Shown: in pieces, positions 22,720-34,418 of the stretch
Layout of the letters: every line of letters begins with the position of its first letter
Position numbering within the stretch: position 1 is the stretch's first letter
NCBI RefSeq assembly: GCF_001625195.1
Contig: NC_054391.1
Coordinates: 8,570,552-8,634,551 of the forward strand
Length of the DNA: 64,000 nucleotides
Direction: 5' to 3'
Source: Drechmeria coniospora
Taxonomy: Eukaryota > Ascomycota > Sordariomycetes > Hypocreales > Ophiocordycipitaceae
Notes under the pieces: generated by a model
The model's database searches: none
Seen by the model: the letters and a program-made list of their open reading frames with translations, nothing else
Told to the model about the DNA's origin: nothing
Made by a program: the position numbers and the translations under genes

Positions 22720-24520
22720 CAAGTACTCCGCGCGTACAGTAAGCTTAGTACTAACTGCACCGTACCCCGTATTGCGTGCAGGCTCTCCAAACACCCAACC
22801 GCATCATCGCCTGTGCGCTACTTGGAGGTACTGACTGCCTGCACGGGTGTCTGCAGCTGATGTGTGTGCTTGGGTACTGGGTACTAGTAAGTACGCACTG
22901 CGTGTGCACGAAGCACATGTACTGTAGGCCCTTCTTTGAATGGGTACTTGGTAATAATACTGAGCTTGCATCAGCAGACAGCGACCCAACCTGTGTCGCC
23001 ACACCTGCCTGGTGGTGGCAATACATACTAGGCAAGCATCCGCACACGGTAGTACCATCACAGAGGTAAGCACAACGGTTCGCCAGTATGACACTTGCAC
23101 TTGCATGCGTAATACTTACGCCTACGTGCTCATCACAAAAGGGACGGGGGGTCAGTTCGGGTTTGCTTTTCGACGCTGATCAGAATATTCAATGCCCTGA
23201 GCAGCACAACCGTGGGCCGCTTGACTTTCTCTCACGAGGCAAACTTGGGCCGTCATGATTGCCTCATGCTCATGCTCATGCCGGTAATGAACGACAAGGA
23301 CCCGAAAGGATTTGTTGTACGGAGTAGGGTTGATGAGCTTTATGCCGGGCCACTCCGCTAATTTCCCCATGCCTCTTATTTACCAGTATCACAAGTACTT
23401 AGGCTCCCAAGGTAATACGATGCACGCCGCGGTACGGAGTACGGAGTAATACTGTACATTATACTTACAGTACACGCACATGCACGTGTAAGTAAATATG
23501 GTTCGTACCTACTTGTACGGAGTGCTTGGGCACATTAATACCTACTACAGTACACGCATGATGCTAATACTTCTTGTCCGCACAGGTACTCGCACAGCAA
23601 CATCTACCTGAACTGTGCTCCGAACAGAGTACTGCGTACGGAGTCCTGGTGCCAAAGCCATGTGCACAGCAACGATTCACTCCCTGTAATCGGAGCACGA
23701 CGCTACATGTAGCCACATCCAAGGATTGCAAGTCTGTGCGAGTATCGCGCGTCCATGTTGGCAAGCACCTGGCATAGGTGTCAAGCTAGACGGTTGTGTC
23801 TGGGGATACCAGGCTTGAACCTCGAGGCCGTATCGCTCCCGGCTAGCTACATTGAAAAATGGCACCTTGCCCTCTGGGTATTTATCTACTCCGTGCTCCG
23901 TGCATGTAGGGAACATTGGTGGCAGGGCCATATGTTTACCTTGAAGGGACAAATGGAAGTTCAAGAATATTATTCACACAGATCAAATACCGGGACAACG
24001 ACTTGAACGATACGAGTTACCAGCATCCCCTGCTTACGCCTATCCGAGATCATGTACTCCGTGCAGTGGCCACAACCCGGCATGGGCTGATTATGAACCC
24101 AAATGCGCCGCCGGGAATTATTGCCCTGTTTCTGACATCTTCATCTTCGATTTCGGACAGTCCGGCGAGTCCAGCCCTCTCCGTCATGTTTTTGTCAAGG
24201 TTTTTATCTTCATCGATCCAGACAATGAACGGTATGTGTTGTGCTGAACCTACAGTAGTTGCTGGAGGTACGGATAGATCAGAATGCCCTATAAGTATGG
24301 TGCATGCAGTACGGAGTACGGTGCAGCGGGCCTCCCCGCAGCGCCAGCTTCTGGCTCCGTCGGCTGGACAACAGCCATAGGCACGACGTCCGACTCGCGG
24401 TTATAGGCGATGGTAACATCGGGGTTTCGCCAACAGCACAGGTACGCAAGTGCACAAGTACTCAACACCCAGTACTCCGTATTGCTGAGCAACAACCTAT
24501 CTCATCTACTTTCAAGTAGG
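22720..24520. repeat. Scattered GTAC-word islands
   Basis: Clusters at 22720-22960, 23390-23660 (including GGTACGGAGTACGGAGTAA) and 24300-24520, separated by ordinary sequence. Confidence 0.65.
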
Positions 24521-25339
24521 TACGTACGTGATGGACAAGCTTCTGCTGGTGCAGTGGGTAGTCGGTATGGGAGTCCCATACTTCAGAGTGCACCACCTAC
24601 CCTTGAGGACCGCATTGCTCTCTTGACGACTTCAGTTGGCAGCGCCTTCTCGCGTGCGAGTGCATGCTGCGCTGCTGCCTCAACTGGCTCTGTCAAATAA
24701 CACGGAAAAATAAAACTATGAAATCAGCGACCAGCAGTCCCACGCACGCATGTTAATGGTCCTGAAGTCCTGTATTCTTTTCCCATCTGCATTCGAGCAT
24801 AAATATGCTCGCTCATGTTCGAGACAGCACATCATGCCCTTTCGATGCAGTGCCAAAATTTTCTGGCTCGGCTGCTGTGACTAGTCGCGAAATGGGGGTA
24901 CATGCCCACTGTACAGTGCGCTATATCGTATCTAGCCCTCTGCTAGTGGTTACTAGTTGGAGCTAACCTAGGGCGGCAAGAGACTGTTATGGCGGCGCCT
25001 GGCTCCAATTTCACCCATCGTAGCTTTACAAGACAGAACTTGCAGGCTTCAGGCGGCCCATCACTGCGGAGCTGCCACCTGCCACCTGTCGCTTGCCGTC
25101 ATCGCCACGAAGCAAAATAGTGGCCTGGCAACACTAGCTTCATTGCGAGTAGGTTACTCGTGGGCAGGAAGGAATCATCGAGGCAGAGTATTTCGAAAGG
25201 TGCTCCGTGAAAAAACGACTACCCAGTGCTTCGATATGGAGGAGAGGGATACGCATTGGCACCCAAACGAGCAAAGGGCTACGAATAATGGGGCTTTGGT
25301 GCTCCGTAATTTACAGATAGTGTCTGTTCCCTGGAAAGC

Positions 25340-25870
25340 ATCCAAGTACAGTACTGTAGTTACCTTACTCCGTACATGTACAAGTACTCCGCACTCCGCA
25401 AGTACTGTACATCAAGATCGATGTACTCCGTACTTATTATTACTAGCTCAAGTATTGCTGCGCAAGAAAGTCGGTACCTACTATACTGTGCTGGCCTGTC
25501 TACTCACCTACAGGTATGGTGGCAAGAAAGTACCTGTAGGTACTGCTCCGTATGCTTACCTACTTTGGGTACTAGCTACGGAAGGCACTTACTGGAAGTG
25601 CATGCCATGAACCAATACCTACCACGAAGTAGTTGTACAGTACGTATCATAAGTACAGTACCACTAGTAGATAACTTGTGTGTCTGCACAAAGTACATGT
25701 ATGTTGTACAAGTAGTGCTTGTTAGTGTGCGCCTAGTAGCCCGTACCGGTTACCTAGCACCCGTGCCAAGACCAAGGACGACAGTGTTTGTTTCCCACGT
25801 CGCGTTCATTTCCTCACCAAATTACTCGTACTCCTACCTCGCCGAGCAGGTACGTACCCTACTAGTACCC
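25340..25870. repeat. GTAC-word island in the chitin synthase upstream region
   Basis: Dense AAGTACAGTACTGTA, CTCCGTACATGTACAAGTAC, GGTACCTAC and CTAGTAC words, ending about 0.8 kb before the chitin synthase start codon. Confidence 0.75.
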
Positions 25871-26492
25871 AACGTACCACAGGGAGCGAGCCCGCCTGCT
25901 GGCAGTCGCTCTGCTGACAACCCTCACCCGTGTGAGCAGTTCTCCTTCCCTCACAAAAGCGAGCTTCTCAACCTCAGTCTGTGTCGCCAGCAGCACTGCT
26001 AGATCTACGGTGAAAGGAAACGGCAGAAGCATCGTCTCTCGTTATCACCCTCCTCCCCGCCTGCCATTTTCCTCCTCCGTTGCGACAGGCCCTTGGTGGC
26101 TTTCATCCGTCGACCTTGCGTCGTTTAGTACGCGGTCTCCAGCGCTGACCTCCTGCATCGCCACCCTGCTGCTGCTTGTCCTCCAACGCATGCCCGACCC
26201 CGACACGACCGCATTCCCGTCACGAACCGGCCGTCGGATCTCTCCTCTTCATAACCAAACATTCATCCCCGCAACCCCTTCCAGAAAGCTGCCGATGCGT
26301 CCCTGAGCCTGATCGCACCGTTGCCGTCGAAACCGTCCCTCGAGCCGACTCCATTCTCGTTGGACCTTCTCCTCGTCATTTCCCCCTGGAAACCGTCGTC
26401 CCCCAGCGCGGAGAGGTCTTTCTCGCGGCCAGAGTCTTTCCCACTACAGTTTGCGTCGAGTCCGTAGGCTCGATTGCATATCCCGAAGTGAG

Positions 26493-26532
26493 CTCCCTCC
26501 CCCCCCCTTCCCCCCCCTTTCCGTCCCGCCCG
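26493..26532 (+). promoter_or_regulatory. Pyrimidine-rich tract upstream of the chitin synthase
   Basis: A nearly pure C/T run about 130-170 bases before the start codon. CT tracts near transcription starts are common in filamentous fungal promoters, so a core-promoter or leader role is an inference. Confidence 0.35.
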
Positions 26533-26664
26533 GGAGTAGAAGGGCCCCTGCCCCATCGTCGTCGAGCAACGGGCCGTGGCCACGTCTCGTCATACGCGCC
26601 AATGCATTTTCTGCCTTCGTTCCCGCTCCGTGCCGCCGGCGGCTGACATCAGAGACGCAGGGAC

Positions 26665-29600
26665 ATGTCTCTCCCCGAGAGGCCGGGTGCCAGCCCGGCA
26701 ATGGACCAGCGCAGCTCGTACCGGAACTCATCTTCTCGACGGCCGCCCCCGACCGACGTTGAATCTGGAGGTTATCATGCCGTCCCCATGCCCGGGCATC
26801 ACGAACGTGGGAAATCTGTCTCTTCTTTCGCCGATACCATTTCGAGCCCTAATGCCAATACAGAGAGCCTGCCTCTGACACCGACGGACACCCATGGTCA
26901 TGGGAGGCACACTGGCTCCGACATACCCACCCGCAAACGGAGCCTGATCAAGCCGGAGAGGAACCGGATCGGAAAGGACCATCGAAACTACCACTACCAC
27001 CGTCACGCTGCCAACATGGATGTCCTGCCCTCGTCGACCGGCAACGACCCCATCGCGGAGAATTTCGATGGCGCCACCGAGCAATCGGGGGGCTCCCAGG
27101 CGAACGGCAGCTTCACTGACTCGCCACCGCGTGGCACACGATCCGACAAGGCCGGCGCCGGGTACCAGGAGAAGGACGAAACGCGCGTCAAGACTCGTCC
27201 GGCTCGAGTGAAGTCGGGCAAGATCACAAAGGAGAGCAAGTCGAGCCGCGACGCGCGCAAGGGCAAGAAGAACAAGGTTGTCGAGGATCAGCTTCGACCG
27301 CCTAGTTTCTGGAACGTCTACTGCGCCATCGTCACCTTCTGGGCCCCCGACTTCACCCTACGGTGCTGCGGAAAACCCACCAAGGCGCAGCAACGAGCGT
27401 GGAGGGAAAAGATGGGGCTCATCAGCATCATCCTCCTCATCATGGCCATCGTTGGCTTCCTCACCTTTGGCTTCACCGCCGTCGTCTGCAGTGCGCCTCC
27501 GCTACGGCTCCGCGTCAACGAGGTCGGTGGTGGGTACATGATCTTTCACGGCGTCGCCTACGACCTTTCCACGTCGCACCACCCCCCTGCGGAGGGCATT
27601 CCCATGAGGCCCGACGGCCGGGGCGCCAATGTTCTGTACGACCTGCCGGTGAAGCACGGCGGTGAGGATGGAAGCTTCCTCTTCCAGAACGTCAACGGCA
27701 ACTGCAAAGACCTCATCACGCTGGCCAAGGGCTCCGACGTGCCCACCAACTCGGACGGGGATCTGTCTTGGTACTTTCCCTGCACCACCTTCAACCAGGA
27801 CGGCTCGAGCAAGCCGAACTTGACGGTTCCGTATTACCTTGGATATGGCTGTCACACGACGCAGAATGCCCGAAACACCTTCTACCTCGGCCTGAGCGGT
27901 GCGGCGGAGGTGTACTTCTCGTGGGATGACGTCAAGAACCGCTCGCGCAACCTGATTGTCTATTCCGGCAATGTCCTCGACCTCAACCTGTTGAACTGGT
28001 TCAACGAGAGCCAGGTGACGGTGCCGAAGCGCTTCAGGGAGCTCCAAGACCCCTCCTCGGCCGTCAACCGAGCCATTCGCGGGCGCGACGTCACTCGCAT
28101 GTTCCAGTCATCCGACGACAAGAAGCACCTCCAGTGCTTCGAGGAGATCATCAAGGTCGGATCCATTGACACCGAGACCATCGGCTGCATCGCCTCCAAG
28201 GTCGTCCTCTACTGCGCCCTCATTCTCATCCTCTCCGTCGTCCTCGCCAGGTTCGCCCTCGCTCTCGTCTTCCAGTGGTTCATCAGCCGAAACTACGCCG
28301 CCGCCAAGACGTCGCAGAGCTCGGATCGCCGCAAGCGCAATCGCCAGATCGAGGACTGGTCCCAGGACATTTACCGAGCGCCAGCCCGAATCCCCGGCGA
28401 TGTCGGCAGCACCGTCCTCGGCTCCGACCGCATGAGCAAGCGAGGCTCGTCCTTCCTGCCCAAGACATCGCGGTTTTCGGCCGTGTACGGCGCGGAACGG
28501 TCTCCCGCCCACCGTCGCGTTCCCACGACGATGGCGAGCCAGGGAACGCCCGGTTCGCTGCTCAACCCCAGCTCCATCTACAGGCAGGGCAATGATAGCC
28601 GGGCCAGCTTCCTCCGCACCGATCCCTACAGCAGCACGGGCGCGTCTGACGGTCCCGGTCCCGCCGGCTTCATCCACGACGCCGTCGTTCCGCAACCCCC
28701 CTCGGACTGGATGCCCTTCGGGTTCCCCCTCGCCCATACTATGTGCATGGTCACGGCGTACTCGGAAGGCGTCGAGGGAATCCGAACGACGTTGGACTCG
28801 ATTGCCATGACCGACTACCCCAACAGTCACAAGTGCATCGTCATCGTGTGCGACGGTATTATCAAAGGCAAAGGCGAAGCCATGTCGACGCCCGATGCCT
28901 GCTTGAGCATGCTCAAGGACCACTCGACCCCTCCCGAGCTCGTCCAACCGTTCTCCTACGTCGCTGTCGCCAGTGGCTCCAAGCGCCACAACATGGCCAA
29001 GGTCTACTGCGGCTTCTACGACTACGGAGCCAAATCCCAGATCCCCATCGACCGTCAACAGCGCGTGCCGATGATGGTGGTTGTCAAGTGCGGCACGCCC
29101 GCCGAGGCGGGCAAGGAGAAGCCGGGCAACCGAGGCAAGCGAGACAGCCAGATCATTCTCATGTCCTTTTTGCAAAAGGTCATGTTCGACGAGCGGATGA
29201 CGGAGCTCGAGTACGAAATGTTCAACGGAATGTGGAAGGTGACGGGCATGTCGCCCGACTTCTACGAGGTGGTGCTCATGGTCGACGCCGATACCAAGGT
29301 TTTCCCCGACAGCTTGACGCACATGGTGTCGGCCATGGTGAAGGATCCCGAGATCATGGGCCTCTGCGGCGAGACCAAGATTGCGAACAAGCGCGACTCC
29401 TGGGTGACGGCCATTCAGGTGTTCGAGTACTTCATCTCGCACCATCTGGCCAAATCGTTCGAGTCGGTCTTTGGCGGCGTCACGTGCCTGCCCGGATGCT
29501 TTTGCATGTACCGCATCAAGGCGCCCAAGGGCGGCCAGAACTACTGGGTTCCCATCTTGGCCAATCCTGACATCGTGGAGCACTACTCGGAGAACGTCGT

Positions 29601-30414
29601 CGAGACGCTTCACGAGAAGAACCTCTACCTTCTGGGCGAGGATCGATACTTGACGACGCTCATGCTGCGAACCTTTCCCAAACGAAAACAAGTCTTCGTG
29701 CCCCAGGCCGTCTGCAAGACCACGGTCCCCGCCAAGTTCTCGGTTCTCTTGTCGCAACGACGTCGGTGGATCAACTCGACGATCCACAACCTCATGGAGC
29801 TCGTCTTGGTCCGAGACCTGTGCGGAACCTTTTGCTTCAGCATGCAGTTTGTCATTTTCGTCGAGCTGATTGGAACGCTGGTGCTCCCCGCCGCCATTGC
29901 GTTCACGTTTTATGTTGGTGAGTGCCGTCCGAAATCCCACCTTTGACCGATCCGCCTCCGGCTGACATGTACTTCAGTTATCACGTCCATCATCAACTCC
30001 CCGCCACAGATTATCCCCCTCGTCCTCCTCGCGCTCATCCTAGGCTTGCCGGGTGTGCTGATAATCGTCACTGCCCATTCGTGGTCGTACGTCCTCTGGA
30101 TGCTGATTTACCTCCTGTCGTTGCCCATCTGGAATTTCCTTCTCCCGACGTACGCCTTCTGGAAGTTTGACGATTTCTCGTGGGGCGAGACGCGTCAGAC
30201 GGACGGGGAATCCAAGAAGCGCGGCCACGAGACCGAGGGCGAGTTTGACAGCAGCCAGATCACGATGAAGCGATGGGCCGAGTTTGAACGCGAGAAGCGC
30301 TCCAAGAGCGTGTACTGGGGCTCGAGGGAAAATGTTGTTGGCGGAGGAGGCCACGGCAACTGGTCGGCATCCCAGGGCCACTACACCAACGATGAGTACT
30401 ATTCCGATATGTGA
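26665..30414 (+). CDS. Class IV chitin synthase (Chs3 type)
   Basis: Exons 26665-29917 and 29978-30414 give 1229 residues. The 60-bp intron is GTGAGT...TTCAG. The start [11 protein letters not shown] fits, from memory, the class IV N-terminus. A disordered, basic N-terminal ~200 residues precedes membrane segments near 213-229 and 252-277. An extracytoplasmic region (cytochrome b5-like [15 protein letters not shown]) and another helix (about 510-545) follow. The family-2 glycosyltransferase domain carries VDADTKV (about 873), EDRYLTTL (about 992) and the QRRRW signature (1031-1035). C-terminal helices end [13 protein letters not shown], typical of Chs3. It polymerises GlcNAc from UDP-GlcNAc into cell-wall chitin at the plasma membrane and needs an Skt5/Chs4-type partner, which is the next gene upstream on the other strand. 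Confidence 0.96.
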
Positions 30415-31172
30415 TGATCAGCCGGGGTCGTCCTAGCTACGATCGTTTGTCGGTCGCCGTCCGCATAGGCGAGATGGTGCGTGTGTGTGGACTTTTCATG
30501 CGTTCCGCCACACACACGCATGCCATGTCATGATACATCAATCACAGCAGGCGATGAGGAATCGCTGTTGCTTCATATTTTTAATTTCTTCTTCATTCAA
30601 ATGCTCGATTAGCAGTTGGTGCATAGGAACGACCCAGAGCGATAATATATGCATACATTCTGTTGTCACTGGCCCTGCGCTCACCTCGCCAACGTAATAG
30701 TGAACTCAACGTTTGAGATGTGCAAAATTGCGCCCGAGTCAGCTGTATCGTGGCGCATCACATGGGTCTACAATCTGCTTCTACGCACGTGTCGCGTCGG
30801 TGTGTGCATCGGTGCGTGCATGTATTCATTGCAAAACAGCTTCGCACTCTTTTGCTTCAGCCCAAACATGACGGCTGATGGCCGGCGGATTTTACCAAAC
30901 CACTGGCTGAACAAAAACATATGACATCTAGAACTGATCAGCACTCTCTCCCTGGGAAAGATGGCGTGAACCAAGCAAGTCGTTGAAACTATCCCCTGCC
31001 TCTGCCCCGAATTAAACGCCATACAAAACCAAGAACAATAGATGATCCAGCTCGCTTTATACGCCAAAAGCAGAGAGGGTGCCCTAGCTAGGGTCGGGTC
31101 CAAGAAGGACAGTGATCGATGAGATGGGCAAGTGGTGAAACAAGAACGCGCAGAATGTATCGCTTGCTCGCC
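30415..31172. other. Convergent 3' spacer
   Basis: 760 bases between the stops of the chitin synthase and the polo-like kinase. It is AT-richer than the genes, has no GTAC island, and is presumably both 3' UTRs. No gene seen. Confidence 0.6.
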
Positions 31173-34100
31173 TCACCGCTTGGCGCTGCTGTCAACGTCC
31201 TCGCCCAGCTCCCACGGTTTGCGCGGATCCACAAAGGTCGAGAGCCGTTGGTCCCCCCATCGCGCGCCGATGGTGACCCAGACGTGCTTCTGCGGAATCG
31301 TCGCATGGACGGTCTCTCGGAAACCGGTCCAACGAAGTCGCGACTCTCGACTCATGGAGCTGTTGCCCAGGCCGCCATTCGCCACCCACTCCTTGACGAC
31401 ATCCTTGATGAATTCGATCTTATGGCGAAAGTCGTTTGCTGCAGGGATGCCCTGCATCTCCGGATCGATCTCCGGCCTCCTTCGGGAGGTAGTCGAGCGC
31501 GCAGATCGAGATGCCGATGGCTTGGCCTGGAAGTTGAGCAGCGTCTGCAGGGGGTAGGAGAGCGTCGCGCGGTCGTCCAACGCCGCGGCTCCGATGGTGC
31601 CCGTCGCGGCGAGACTCTCGGCCGCCTCTTGCGGCAGATGCCAGAAGTGACACCAAGTACCAGTCGGGTCGAGGACGATCTTGGTGTGGTCGGGGAAGTT
31701 GAACTGAAGATGGCCGTCGCAGAATGACCAACAGCCGACATCGCCAAATCGCTGATAAAAGGTCACCAGCTCTGCCTGCGTGTCCCTTTGGCCGGGCGAC
31801 ATGACTCCTGAGCCGCCGGTGGCCCCCCCCGCCGGCGCCGTCTCGTCTCTCCCGTAGGCAATCATGTAGTTGGCAAACTTCTTCCACAAGATAATCCTCT
31901 CTCGCTTGCGATGCTGGTATATGTCCTTCCCAGGGCTCATCTTTCCCGCCGTACCGTCCTCACCCACGGCTACTCGGAACTGCTCAGGCGAGACGGAGAC
32001 TTCAGCGAGGCCCCTCTCGCCGTTGTTCTCGAAGAACTTGATGGACTGCATCATGGGGATCGGTTGATTCCTGTCCGAGTATGATTCATCTTGCCGACGG
32101 AGGATGTGCTCCTCGGCAGCTCGGATGAAGACGCCGGCCGGAGGGAGGACGGCCGATTTGTTGCCATCGGTAGTGGGGATGTCGCGCAGGATGCAGCCGA
32201 CGCTTCCGTCGTTGAGAATGTAGCCGAGCCCAAACTTGTTGGTGTAGTCAACCCATTTCACAACAACGTACGGGTGCGGCGGCGTCACCGTCTTGGAAGA
32301 TATGATCGCCATGGTCCGAGAGTTGAGTGCCCGTTCCAGCTCTGCTTGGAGGCGCTTCAGGCGATTCAGAATCAAGTCAGGATGCGATCCCGACACGTCC
32401 TCCGCCTGCTCGAGCGGACTGAAGAGCGTTGCGGAGCGGATTGACCCTGAACTGTGCCGTTTCCTGGAGACCGGGACGGGATGCGAAGCGTCCGCGGCCA
32501 TGTTCGCCGCTCGTTCGACGACTTGCAGACTTGGCGCCGATCGAGCCGACGGCAGGTTGGTCCGCATCACCGAGGATCGCGTCGTCTTGCTGGAGCTCTC
32601 GGGAGCATCGTCTCTGGGTGCCTTCTCCGGGACTGGATCCTGGCGAGGGCGCGTTCGCGTCGTCTGGGAGGTGGACGGCATCGCTTCAGCTGGAAGCTTG
32701 GTTCTGAGAACGGAAGTAGCAGATGCAGCGGGTTTGTTCTGCGCCCGTTGTTGAGCGGCAAAGCTTTGCGGAGGCTGTCTCAACAGACCTGCGAGAGGTT
32801 TCTGAGCGGCCGGAGCTATCTGGGTACTGCTTGCTGGCCTTTCCTCCGACGTCGACGTCGACGTCGGCTGCGCCGAGTACGAGGAGATGGAGGATGCATG
32901 CTTCTTCCGGAGCTGCTGCTGTTCGCTGACGTAGTCGCTAAATGGTCTGTAGACGAGGTTATCAGCCAGAGGAATGACCGGCGTCAGGCCAGCCTTCTCC
33001 TCGGCCGCCATCTCCTTCCAAATTTGAGTGTGGATGACCTGAACGGGGCTCCAAGGACCGACGCAGCACTCGCGACACATTTCCTTGAGATTGCGGTACG
33101 ACTGGGATTGCACCGAGCTGCTCATGCGGGTGGCATAGAACTCCTGACGTTCGGGAGGCACCTCGCGCAATCGCGCACTCATATCGGCCTCCGTCGGCAT
33201 GTATCCCGAGATGAAGAAGGGATGCTGGACGATGACGTCTGGGTCTGGTCGCCTGTCTGCCTCCTGCAGCATGGTGGCGACGACGTCCTTGGCTTCTTCG
33301 CTGATGAACTTCTGAGACGCCTCCGCGGTCGGCCATTCGTAGTCTCTCTCCCTCGCACGACGGTAGATTTCGTCCGTCGTCGAAGACTGAAACGGCGGTT
33401 TCGACGTCAGCATGGCGAACCTGCGAGGAGGGCAAGTTAGCTTGAGTCCAGAATGTTCGCTCCGGCTCCTGCGACGGGCGGTACGGGAAAAGCCGACAAG
33501 ACAAGAGACGCGGCGGCTTCGTTTGGTCCCACGTACATGATGATGCCCAGGCTCCATATGTCGACCATATGATCATGCCCCTTTCTGCCTTTTTCGAGGA
33601 TTTCGGGTGCGATGTAGTTGGGGGTGCCGCACAGAGTTGTTCGACGGATGGTCTGCATGTCCCTACCAGTGACCAACAAGGCGGCGAGGCCGAAGTCGCC
33701 AATCTTTGCGTTCATCTGACCATCCAAGAAGATGTTTCCCATCTTCAGGTCGCGGTGGATGATGCCCTTGCCATGCATGTACTTGATGGCGCCGGCAATT
33801 TGGACGGAATAGAAGCGAACTTCGGGCTCGGTGAGACCTTTTCGCCGCTTCACCATGTCCATGAGAGAACCGTTGTTGCAAAGCTCGAGGACGAGATAGG
33901 TGCAGCTGTCGAAAGAGAAGGCCCTCAGAAAGTGAACGACATTCTTATGTCGCATCTTGGAATGTATTTGAAGTTCAGTTTGGAACTGATCACGTCAGGT
34001 CGTCGTCAGCAGGGGGATCGAACGCCCGTTTCCAACCAAGTTCAGGCGAACTTGGAAGCCGGTGCTGACGTACCTTTTGTTCCATCTTCGGCGGCATACG

Positions 34101-34418
34101 GCTCTTGACAATCTTGAGCGCGTACTTCTTCTTCGTCCGAGCGAGCTGGGCGCTGTAGCAGATGGCGAAACCTCCCTTGCCGAGCAGCTTGCCGACTTGA
34201 TAGACGGCACCGTCCGGCTGGTCGACGCTGCAGGGCTCTGTGACCTCAGGGGGGGGAGGCGGCGGATGCTCCTTGTCCTTGACTGCCCTCAACTGCGCCA
34301 CCGTCTTCGTCTTGAGGTCGGAAATCTTGTGACTGGGAATCCGCTGGGCGTTCACATCCCTCGGGGATAATGCTTCCATGTCGGCGGCAGCCCTCGCGGC
34401 GGCTACCCTGTGAGCCAT
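31173..34418 (-). CDS. Polo-like kinase (Cdc5/Plo1 type)
   Basis: Exons 34074-34418, 33537-33985 and 31173-33420 give 1013 residues. Both introns (88 and 116 bp) begin GTACGT. The kinase domain has the glycine loop LGKGGFAICY (79-88), Lys in YALKIV (102), HRDLKMGN with Asp194, DFG at 212-214, and the activation segment RRTTLCGTPNYIAPE. A disordered linker leads to two polo boxes: box 1 has KWVDYTNKFGLGY (Trp654), and box 2 has DHTK (His843, Lys845). These are the positions that grip phospho-Ser/Thr in human Plk1, so substrate docking should be intact. The family controls mitotic entry, spindle, cytokinesis and septation. About 150 residues follow box 2, ending DVDSSAKR. ATG 34418 (MAHRVAAARAA) is chosen over in-frame ATG 34577. 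Yeast Cdc5 is ~705 residues; the longer linker and tail account for the difference. Confidence 0.95.

Larger units (their letters stand above)
19582..26664. other. 7.1 kb divergent spacer between activator and chitin synthase
   Basis: The long upstream region shared by the Skt5-type gene (minus) and the Chs3-type gene (plus). GTAC islands occupy much of 20.1-21.9, 22.7-24.5 and 25.3-25.9 kb. The sequence at 24.55-25.3 kb is ordinary. The 26.0-26.66 kb part is pyrimidine-rich and is probably the chitin synthase promoter and leader. I see no gene. Open frames such as 20837-21736 run through GTAC islands and are low-complexity by-products. Confidence 0.6.

Noticed and set aside
28108..29940. 610-codon minus-strand frame opposite the chitin synthase
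   Set aside because: Antisense shadow; the plus strand has QRRRW and EDRYL catalytic motifs.
34008..34030. GGATCGAAC, resembling a tRNA T-arm on the minus strand
   Set aside because: It lies in the first intron of the polo-like kinase and no acceptor, D or anticodon arm can be folded around it.
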